Part shown: positions 46,601 through 53,591 of the stretch, one piece after another | Position numbering within the stretch: the stretch's first letter is position 1 | How the letters are laid out: each line of letters begins with the position of its first letter | Assembly: GCF_012958305.1 (NCBI RefSeq) | Contig: NZ_JABBYO010000014.1 | Coordinates: 62,001 to 126,000, forward strand | Reading direction: 5' to 3' | From: Tautonia rosea | Lineage (GTDB): Bacteria > Planctomycetota > Planctomycetia > Isosphaerales > Isosphaeraceae | Length of the DNA stretch: 64,000 bases | Notes under the pieces: model-generated | What the model saw: only the letters and a program-made list of their open reading frames with translations | Database searches by the model: none | What the model was told of the DNA's origin: nothing | Made by a program: the position numbers and the translations under genes

Positions 46601-47014
46601 CGACGCAGACGATCCTGCAGGGGTCTGCCCCGACTCCGGGGCATCTGGCCACGGCATTCCCATCTCAACCCATTGCGTGAGTGCCTCGATTTCTTGGTCG
46701 GACAACCTCCCCTTCGGAGGCATCCTTGGCTCCGAGTCATACCGAACCACCTCGATCAAGAAACTCTCGTCCGGCTTACCTGGCTCGACGGCGGGGCCGG
46801 AATGTCCCCCAACAAGCAACGCCTGCCGGCTCGTCAACGATAGCCCTCCCTCGGGCGTCTCGTCCCCATGACACGAGAGGCAATGCTCAACCAGCAACGG
46901 GCGAATCGTTCTTTCAAAAAAATCGGTTGTCGACCGCTCGTCGTCGAAGGCTTGTGCCTGTTGAAATCCAAGAAGTAGAAGCCAGACACACACCCAGTAA
47001 CTTTTGATCTTCAT
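43661..47014 (-). CDS. Cytochrome c-like DUF1549/DUF1553 protein (PSCyt1-PSCyt2-PSD1)
   Basis: An 1117-residue exported protein with signal peptide [20 protein letters not shown]. The N-terminal PSCyt1 cytochrome domain has heme motif CLSCH at 45-49 and a candidate axial Met in [18 protein letters not shown]. DUF1549 follows ([40 protein letters not shown]). DUF1553 ([40 protein letters not shown]) is followed by about 150 residues with a beta-sandwich look ([20 protein letters not shown]). The family is a planctomycete speciality, thought to link surface redox chemistry with polymer breakdown. It lies 121 bases downstream of the creatininase gene and just ahead of its DUF1501 partner. Confidence 0.93.
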   Translation of the reverse strand: [1117 protein letters not shown]

Positions 47015-47135
47015 TGGACTGGCTTCCGCTCAACAAGACCTGGCCAGGACGATGCGAACGTAGTTCCGTGATCGTACTCATCCAGCCTAGCAAAAAGACG
47101 TTCGTTCAACACACCTGAACCACACCAACTGGGCT

Positions 47136-47963
47136 TCAGGTCCAGCGAATCTGAGATTGTACCGGATGTGTATGCATGTCCGCCCGCCGCTCGATCGGCC
47201 ATTCACGTAACTCGTCCACCAGACCAATCAGACCTTCGACGGCAGCTTCGAAGATGATTTTTCCTTTCTCTGCGGTTGCCTTGGTCGGGTCGCCGTGAAC
47301 TCCGGTCTTTGTCCACCGGCCCCAGAAGTCGTTGAATCGCACGAAATAATTCATCGTGCTATCACTACTCACGTACTTGCCCATCCGGTCATTATCCTCG
47401 ACCGCCTTGTCCATTTGCACCCGATCACCCGCCAAATGTAGGTACAGAGAGGTTTCAAACTCATCCGCATGTGCCACCACCTTCGACTCGCGGATCTTCT
47501 CGAACGCTTCCATCAAGAACCAGAAGTATGTCGTGGCAAAGCAAAGCGACTCCGTCTCCAGCACCGTTTTTCGGGCGATCAGGTCGATCAACGGCGCGTT
47601 CGATCCATGCCCATTCACAATCAAAATTTTCTTGAACCCGTGGTATGCTACGCTCTTCGTAATGTTCAAGCAGAAATTAATAAAAACGTCTGGTTCAATA
47701 TGAATCGTTCCTGGAAAATCGATGTGGTGCAGGTTCAATCCATACGAAATCGGTGGCATGACCAGCACCCGGTCTGCTGCCCGTCTCCCGACTTCCAGGC
47801 AAACCGACTCACACAGAAAAAGGTCCACATCCAGAGGTAAATGACTGCCGTGCTGTTCGGTCGATCCGGTGGGCAGTATGATCAGCTTTTCCTGCCCGAT
47901 CGCCTCGTTGATCTCCGGCCAGGTCAATCGATTGTAGCGATATTCAGTTGCTGATCGAAACAT
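47136..47963 (-). CDS. Creatininase family amidohydrolase
   Basis: A 275-residue metal-dependent amidohydrolase related to creatininase, mycofactocin peptidase MftE and other C-N hydrolases. Metal and active-site residues are in PTGSTEQHGSHLPLDVD (E36, H38, D45 or D47), VNGHGSNAPLIDL and ADEFETSLYLH. The start is settled by GGAGGTGAT about 8 bases before the ATG at 47963; the ATG at 47978 lies in front of that site. The substrate is unknown; its neighbours (deacylase, enolase-type enzyme, carrier) suggest a ring-opened amide or N-acyl acid. It is 54 bases downstream of the MFS gene. Confidence 0.9.
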   Translation of the reverse strand: MFRSATEYRYNRLTWPEINEAIGQEKLIILPTGSTEQHGSHLPLDVDLFLCESVCLEVGRRAADRVLVMPPISYGLNLHHIDFPGTIHIEPDVFINFCLNITKSVAYHGFKKILIVNGHGSNAPLIDLIARKTVLETESLCFATTYFWFLMEAFEKIRESKVVAHADEFETSLYLHLAGDRVQMDKAVEDNDRMGKYVSSDSTMNYFVRFNDFWGRWTKTGVHGDPTKATAEKGKIIFEAAVEGLIGLVDELREWPIERRADMHTHPVQSQIRWT

Positions 47964-48017
47964 GCCGATCACCTCCATCTTCGAAGAAAAACCGTGTTTG
48001 GACTTCCGTCTGAAGAA

Positions 48018-49349
48018 TCACTCTTCGGAATCAAGCGACTGGGTACAGTCGATCAGGAGCCAGCAAATGCCGCTGCCGAGATACATGGTCGCCAGCAAAA
48101 CAAATAAGGGGCCCCAGTCAGTCGTCGCCGTGGGCCCAGACGGCCCGATGGACTCGGTCGTGAACGCGTCAAGGACCAGCCCAAAGATAATTGGCATGAT
48201 CACGCCTCCCAACGTTCCGGCCGTGTTGATAATGCTGAAGACCGTTGCGCTGAATCGTCCCCCGAGATCGGTACAGGTTCCCCAGACCGTCGGCTGACTC
48301 CAATCACTAAAGAACTTGGCGATCATCAACACCCAGGCCGCCGCCACACCGCTTGATTGGCCGACGACCAAGGCGAGCATCACACACCCGATCAGCTTCC
48401 CCGAAAAGCCAACCCCGCTCCGCGCCCATCGGCGATTTCCTGTCTGAGCGATCAACCGATCGTTAAGCCATCCGCCAACAATCCCCCCGATCGCTCCGCC
48501 CCAAAGCGGAAGACTAGCCAGCCATCCCGTCTGACTGATGTCGAAGCCTCTTGCGCGGAGAAAGTACGTGCCGATCAAGGCCACGAACACCACGTCCGAT
48601 CCCGCATCGAGAAATTGCTGGAGCACAAAAAACCGCATACTTCGACTCTTTAAGGCCCGCTTCGGTGGCAGAACCACCCGCGCGGTCCCCTTGCTGACTC
48701 GGGGACCCGACTCGATCAACTCACGTTCCGCCTCGTTGACCTTGGGATGCTCCTCAGGAGAATTTCGAAAAAACACGGCGAAAATCACTGCGTAACCAAT
48801 CCCGATCCCCCCCATCACCAGTAGCGCCGATTGCCACGACAGGCCCCACCACCCCATCAACACCGTTCCCAGTAAGATGGGAGACAGCGCACCACCTCCC
48901 CGCCCGAACGTGGTGGCGATCCACCCTTGCAGAACCGTTCGCCTGGCGATCGGAAACCATTGACGCGTCACTTTCGTCAAAGCCGGGTAGCATCCCGCCT
49001 GAGTCGCCCCGAACAACAAACGCCAGGCTCCCAGCAGCCAGAGCCATCCGGTCTGTCCCAACGCCGCCAGCGAGATTGACCAGCCAATCACGCTTGCCAC
49101 GAGGAATCGATGCGGTCCGAACCGATCGACGATCACACCACTGGGAATCTGACCAGCAGCGTAGGTGTAATAAAAAAGGGAAAAGAGAAATCCCGCCTGG
49201 GTATTCGAGAAGCCATACGAATCCTGGAGCTCTGGACCAATGATGTTCCAGGTATATCGATGCAGGTAAAGCAGAAACGACATCCCGCAGGCCATGGCGA
49301 ACACGCCCCAGCGAACATTGGTGGGACGCATCCGATCGTCAACGCTCAT
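48018..49349 (-). CDS. MFS transporter (anion/sugar-acid type)
   Basis: A 443-residue, 12-helix major facilitator of the anion:cation symporter type (ExuT/GudP/DgoT-like). Helix 1 begins VRWGVFAMACGMSFLLYLHR. The conserved loop is YYTYAAGQIPSGVIVDRFGP. The family pattern in ATQAGCYPALTKVTRQWFP and GRGGGALSPILLG is clear, and the second half begins near SRSMRFFVLQQFLDAGSDVV. Such carriers take up sugar acids and related carboxylates by proton symport. I start at the ATG 49349, preceded by AGGGAGAG; the 28 residues before it are not MFS-like. It lies between deacylase and creatininase genes and probably imports the substrate of the operon. Confidence 0.93.
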   Translation of the reverse strand: MSVDDRMRPTNVRWGVFAMACGMSFLLYLHRYTWNIIGPELQDSYGFSNTQAGFLFSLFYYTYAAGQIPSGVIVDRFGPHRFLVASVIGWSISLAALGQTGWLWLLGAWRLLFGATQAGCYPALTKVTRQWFPIARRTVLQGWIATTFGRGGGALSPILLGTVLMGWWGLSWQSALLVMGGIGIGYAVIFAVFFRNSPEEHPKVNEAERELIESGPRVSKGTARVVLPPKRALKSRSMRFFVLQQFLDAGSDVVFVALIGTYFLRARGFDISQTGWLASLPLWGGAIGGIVGGWLNDRLIAQTGNRRWARSGVGFSGKLIGCVMLALVVGQSSGVAAAWVLMIAKFFSDWSQPTVWGTCTDLGGRFSATVFSIINTAGTLGGVIMPIIFGLVLDAFTTESIGPSGPTATTDWGPLFVLLATMYLGSGICWLLIDCTQSLDSEE

Positions 49350-49369
49350 GAACCGACTCTCCCTTTGAA

Positions 49370-50404
49370 TCACCAGGGTTGCTCGATTCCCACGCAGCAA
49401 ATGAATTGCCCCTGCCGCACCCGAGCCCCCCATGCCTGGCCCACCACAATCCCATCGACCGGCGCCGTTACCGGCCAGGCAGGCTCGTCGATCCGAGCAA
49501 AGTCATGGAGGCGTCCCACCAACTCTCCTCGCTTCACCCGCGCACCACATCGCAAGACTTCTTCATAATGTCCGGCAAAGGGTGCGGGCACATAACACTC
49601 AAAATCAACAATGGCTGCACATTTCTGTGTTCCAGATGCATGATGATCGATTGGTTCGATCTCCCCCTCCAGCTGTCCGTGACGGATCGCCGCCGCCAGT
49701 ACTCCCTGGCGACCAGAGCGTACCCCCTGCGAGAGAACCGCCTCGCCCCATCCCAACTCCGTTCCCACCGTGATCTTTCCCAATCGCTCTGCCTCACTCG
49801 TCAGCAATCCGGGTGTTCGGTTCTGGTAAACCATGATCAACGGAGTCCCAAACCATCGCGCCGTCTCCGCCGTCGCCTTTGCCTGCTCAGGGTCGTCGAT
49901 CGGGTGAAAACTCGCACACGGAGCGAAGCGAATTTGCTGACCCCCCGAATGCAGGTCCAGCACAACATGCACATGAGGCCAGATTTGCTCGCGGACAAAC
50001 CTAGCAATGCGGTGCGTGATTCCCCCGAGCGGTGCGCCATGTCCAGCCGCATTCACGAAGGCACGGTTGAGGTTCACGCCATCAGCCTCGACACTATCCC
50101 TCGTCCCCGTCCGAAACGCCTCAGGATTCAGGACCGGGATCAATATGATTCTTCCGTTCACCCGATCCGCTTCGATCTCATGAAGCAACCCCTTGATTGC
50201 CGCAGGCCCCTCGTACTCGTTTCCGTGCGTCGCCCCGAACGCAACCAATCCCCGGCCCACTTCCACGCGAGGACCAACGAACACGGTCAAGGGAATCAAC
50301 TGAACTCCCCACATCGTATCGTGTTCCAGGGCCACCCAGTAATCGCGCCTCCCTGGAGATTCGAGATCAACGGCTTCGGGCAAAACGACTGATCGAGTGC
50401 TCAT
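49370..50404 (-). CDS. M14-type succinylglutamate desuccinylase/aspartoacylase family protein
   Basis: A 344-residue zinc deacylase. Zinc ligands are H60 and E63 in FGATHGNEYEGP and H152 in VLDLHSGGQQ; the substrate-carboxylate Arg is in LNPEAFRTGTRDSVEADGVN. The C-terminal part (VDFECYVPAPFAGHYEEVLR; WPVTAPVDGIVVGQ) is the small beta domain of the AstE/AspA_AstE family. These enzymes remove an acyl group from an N-acylated amino acid or similar compound. Neighbouring genes encode an enolase-superfamily enzyme (31 bases upstream) and an MFS carrier (20 bases downstream), so it very likely acts in their pathway. Confidence 0.9.
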   Translation of the reverse strand: MSTRSVVLPEAVDLESPGRRDYWVALEHDTMWGVQLIPLTVFVGPRVEVGRGLVAFGATHGNEYEGPAAIKGLLHEIEADRVNGRIILIPVLNPEAFRTGTRDSVEADGVNLNRAFVNAAGHGAPLGGITHRIARFVREQIWPHVHVVLDLHSGGQQIRFAPCASFHPIDDPEQAKATAETARWFGTPLIMVYQNRTPGLLTSEAERLGKITVGTELGWGEAVLSQGVRSGRQGVLAAAIRHGQLEGEIEPIDHHASGTQKCAAIVDFECYVPAPFAGHYEEVLRCGARVKRGELVGRLHDFARIDEPAWPVTAPVDGIVVGQAWGARVRQGQFICCVGIEQPW

Positions 50405-50435
50405 GCCAGGACCCTTTTCAAAGAGCTCGGTTCAC

Positions 50436-51569
50436 TCATCGAAACACCTTTCGCGTTGGCGAGAACCGTTTCAATGCGTCGGGGTCCAGCTCAATTCCCA
50501 ACCCTGGCGACCTGGGGATTTCCAGGTGGCCCCGATCGTCAAGTCGAAATGGCTCCACTGTAATCGCATCAAGGTACGCACACGGCGTCAGGTATTCGAC
50601 GTAGCGGGCCACCGGAATCGCCGCTGAGAATTGAAGGTCCGCAGCCAGGCCGACCGCCGTATTCCAGCCGTGAGGTACGACCTGAAGATTATGCTCACTC
50701 GCCATCCATGCGATCCGCCTCGACTCAGTCAGGCCGCCATTCTTCGTGCAGTCGGGTTGGAGAATGTCAACCGCGCGTCGCTCAATCCAGGGCATGAACG
50801 ACTGTCTTCTCGTGAGGACTTCTCCTCCTGCAATCGGTACCGGCGAAACCCGAGTGAGTTGCGCGTATCCTTCAATGTCATCCGGAGGCAAAGGTTCCTC
50901 GAACCAGACGATGGCATAATCCGCCAGCATTTCAGCCGTGTTACGAGCCCAGTTCACCCCGTGCGGCCAGAATTGCTCGCTCCCACCTGCGTCGACCATC
51001 AAATCGACCTCGTCTCCCACCTCCCTCCGAGCCGTCTTCACGAGCAGCTCGTCGAATTTGCGATCCCGACGCCCAAATGGTCGCCAGCCGAGCTTGATCG
51101 CTCGAAACCCTCGTTCCACCACATCGGCCAGTGTCTTGCAAAGGGGCTCGGGTTCGTCAAAAAGAATCGACCCATAAGGCTTAATCGATTGACGGTAATC
51201 CCCTCCAAGCAGTCGCGAAACCGGCTGACCGCAGATCTTCCCCATCAGGTCCCACAGGGCGAGGTCAATCCCACTGATGGCGTGTTCGACCGATCCACCG
51301 CGACCTTGCCAGAAGCTCGACTGCCGAAGCGTCTCCGAGACCCGTTCCGGCTCCTCCGCCGAGGCCCCTTTAAGCATCGGCCAGAGCAGTTCAATTGCTC
51401 CTGAAACCAAGGAGCCCGACGTAAAGCAACTCCCCAGCCCTTCCAGTCCGTCCTCGGTGCGGAGAATGACGAGAGTATGCAAGTTTTCTTGAGGCTCATG
51501 CCCCTGGGGCCAGCCCCCGTCCACCGTCGCCCCAATCAGCGGGCAGACCTCCAGCTCCACAATCGTCAC
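50436..51569 (-). CDS. Mandelate racemase/muconate lactonizing family enzyme
   Basis: A 377-residue enolase-superfamily enzyme. The N-terminal capping domain includes GLEGLGSCFTSGSLVSGAIE. In the barrel K159 (AIKLGWRPFG) is the candidate base; metal ligands are D193 (LMVDAGG), E224 (WFEEPLPPDD) and E250 (IAGGEVLTRR). D268 or D273 (DILQPDCTKNGG) and H300 (VPHGWNTAVG) form the second base dyad of the mandelate racemase subgroup. The usual K-x-K is K-L-G here. It probably dehydrates, epimerises or racemises a carboxylate; the substrate is unknown. The gene lies between the beta-propeller protein and the deacylase with gaps of 21 and 31 bases. Confidence 0.92.
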   Translation of the reverse strand: MTIVELEVCPLIGATVDGGWPQGHEPQENLHTLVILRTEDGLEGLGSCFTSGSLVSGAIELLWPMLKGASAEEPERVSETLRQSSFWQGRGGSVEHAISGIDLALWDLMGKICGQPVSRLLGGDYRQSIKPYGSILFDEPEPLCKTLADVVERGFRAIKLGWRPFGRRDRKFDELLVKTARREVGDEVDLMVDAGGSEQFWPHGVNWARNTAEMLADYAIVWFEEPLPPDDIEGYAQLTRVSPVPIAGGEVLTRRQSFMPWIERRAVDILQPDCTKNGGLTESRRIAWMASEHNLQVVPHGWNTAVGLAADLQFSAAIPVARYVEYLTPCAYLDAITVEPFRLDDRGHLEIPRSPGLGIELDPDALKRFSPTRKVFR

Positions 51570-51590
51570 GATCGTCTGCTCCTTACGTAA

Positions 51591-53063
51591 TCATGCCTTG
51601 AATCGCATGGAGTACAATCCAGCATCCTTCAAGACGAATCGCAATCGGATCGGGCGTCCCGCCATTCCCGAGACATCAGACCCATGATTCCAGTAGACCG
51701 AGCGCTCGATCTCATTCCCGATCGTTTCCACTGCGTCATCCAGCGAAAAGCCGGGCAGGGGGTTCCCTTCAGCATCCTGCACCTCGACCCGGATGCCTCC
51801 GGCCGCCGATGTCTCAAAGTTCAACTCCAGCGTGCCTCCTTCCACTCGAATCGGTTTCGTGATCAACTCCCCGCCGTTGTACCCGGCTCGGATACTGGCA
51901 AACCCATCGAGTCGCAAGGCATAGCGCCTTAGGTGTGCGGTCGGCTGCCCATAGTTTTGATTGGCATAGAAGGACATTTCATGAGCACTGGTTTGCACTA
52001 CGTTCAAGGCCGGATAATTTGTCCGAGAGACCCAGTTCTCGGGACCAATCCCCGGGATCAGAAATCCTTCCATGAACGTCCGATCGTATACTGAACCTCC
52101 TCTTGTGGTAAGCAAAACAGCATCCGAGCAATCGTTGAAGTAACCAGGGTCGACTCCAATGTCCTCGGCCTGTTCCACCGAGATCACCCGACGACCGGGC
52201 ATGAACCGCGCCGCGATCCCCACATTCAGGTGCGGAGCACGGAAATACGGACTTGTTTGATTTGTATAGAGATGTTCGATCGGCCGATCGTCGTCGTAGG
52301 TCATCAACTCCGCCTCGGTCCAGTTCCGGAAGTCTTCCGAAGTCGTTCGAGCGACCCTTCGGAAGCCATCTTTGAAGACACGGAAGTAGCACAGATAGCG
52401 CCCTTCGTGTTCCGACCAGCAGGGGACGTTTTGGGAATCGAAGGCCCCTTGGGTGATTACCGGCCCGTCACCGGTTCGTTGCCAGCGCAGGCCGTCGTCC
52501 GAGAAAAAGGCCCACAGGCCGGTTCTCCCGGTGCCAGCAAGGGCTTTGTAACGCTCGCCCGCAGGCACCTCGGGCCGCGGATCAATCATCGGACAGAAGT
52601 TATGCGAAAAGGGGGCCTGATGGGCCAGCACCAGATTGTTTGTGCGTTGTCCTTCATATTCGAACAGACCTAACTCGGGACGGTCCCAGTGTCGTCCGTC
52701 GGTCGATTCCGCGTAACAGGTCACCTCGTTGTCGCTGCCGTCTCTCCCCGATCGGGGTAGCCCCCGATAATAGAGTCGAAAAAGCCCTTGATCCTGCAAC
52801 ACCGTCGCATACCCGCAGAATGCCCCCTCCCAGGGACGATCAAATGGCAGGGCTACCCCCTCGTCCCGAGGTCGTGCCAATAAAAAGTTAGCGTCTCCCT
52901 CCATCCGATCGACCAGAAATCGATCAACGAACAGCTCTCGACGTGAGCCAAGCTCCAGGACACCGTCCTCCGAATCCTCATCCTTCGCCTCGACCCGAAA
53001 CGGACGAACCACGGGAGCCCAGGCCATTCCTGCGGAGAGTTGAAGCCATTGGCGTCGATTCAT
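51591..53063 (-). CDS. Exported five-bladed-propeller-like protein, hypothetical
   Basis: A 490-residue protein starting with a Tat-like signal (MNRRQWLQLSAGMAWAPVVR). The body resembles glycoside-hydrolase-type five-bladed propellers: FVDRFLVDRMEGDANFLLAR, FRLYYRGLPRSGRDGSDNEV, WAFFSDDGLRWQRTGDGPV and FRNWTEAELMTYDD follow the pattern of GH32/43/130-like proteins. A C-terminal beta sandwich of about 130 residues follows. I cannot point to a catalytic pair, so it may bind or cleave a glycan. It is the first gene of the seven-gene minus-strand block, 21 bases ahead of the enolase-superfamily gene. An upstream start would add 35 residues unlike a signal. Confidence 0.75.
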   Translation of the reverse strand: MNRRQWLQLSAGMAWAPVVRPFRVEAKDEDSEDGVLELGSRRELFVDRFLVDRMEGDANFLLARPRDEGVALPFDRPWEGAFCGYATVLQDQGLFRLYYRGLPRSGRDGSDNEVTCYAESTDGRHWDRPELGLFEYEGQRTNNLVLAHQAPFSHNFCPMIDPRPEVPAGERYKALAGTGRTGLWAFFSDDGLRWQRTGDGPVITQGAFDSQNVPCWSEHEGRYLCYFRVFKDGFRRVARTTSEDFRNWTEAELMTYDDDRPIEHLYTNQTSPYFRAPHLNVGIAARFMPGRRVISVEQAEDIGVDPGYFNDCSDAVLLTTRGGSVYDRTFMEGFLIPGIGPENWVSRTNYPALNVVQTSAHEMSFYANQNYGQPTAHLRRYALRLDGFASIRAGYNGGELITKPIRVEGGTLELNFETSAAGGIRVEVQDAEGNPLPGFSLDDAVETIGNEIERSVYWNHGSDVSGMAGRPIRLRFVLKDAGLYSMRFKA

Positions 53064-53318
53064 CAGTTGTCGTCTCCGGAATGAACTCAAGGTGCTCGGA
53101 ACTGACTCGCGGATCATCAAAGGTTGCCCCTGAGACAAACTCTGGCGCTGAGTCCCTCCGCGACTCAAGGTTCGGCTCTCGATTGCGGGTCAGAATACGA
53201 CGCCCGATCCCGCGTCGATAGCCCTCACTCCCCGATGCCAGTTTCCTCGAGACTCAGGCACAAAGCGGTACCGCATCCCCCTCCCAGTCCTATCCTGCGT
53301 TCTTTTGATTCTCAGAAG

Positions 53319-53361
53319 CCTTGCCAGGAGGCTTCACGCGAGTCTGCGATCCCTGGCAAGG
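53319..53361. repeat. Inverted repeat upstream of promoter
   Basis: CCTTGCCAGG at 53319-53328 and CCTGGCAAGG at 53352-53361 are perfect inverted copies separated by 23 bases. The right arm ends 11 bases before the -35 box. This could be an operator or a structured end of an upstream transcript; no T run follows. Confidence 0.5.
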
Positions 53362-53372
53362 GAGTTGCAGGT

Positions 53373-53402
53373 TTGACTCCCTCTCGACACGAGGCCTATA
53401 AT
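53373..53402 (+). promoter_or_regulatory. Near-consensus sigma-70 promoter
   Basis: TTGACT at 53373-53378 and a perfect TATAAT at 53397-53402, separated by 18 bases. The predicted start, about 53409, leaves a leader of about 183 bases before the NfeD-type gene at 53592. It is the best promoter match I found in the window. Confidence 0.7.
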
Positions 53403-53591
53403 CACCTCGTTCGTGACGCCTAGGATGAACCCCTGGCATCACGATGATGGATCGTCTTCGCCCTGGCGAGTGACCCGTGTTTCGCTTGCTCGACTCGATT
53501 GCCGCCCTGCACCTCTTTCTCTTCACTCCGGGCAGGGTTGGATCGCTCGGATGAGTCGATGGAGCCTGAGCATCGGGGGAGTCCGGCGTCT

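Larger units (their letters stand above)
53064..53591. other. 528-base divergent intergenic region
   Basis: It separates the minus-strand catabolic block from the NfeD-type gene. It holds an inverted repeat and a near-consensus promoter for the plus strand, followed by a leader of about 180 bases. The minus-strand promoter must also lie here but no box stands out; TATTCT around 53187-53192 read on the minus strand is a weak candidate. I see no credible gene. Confidence 0.5.
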
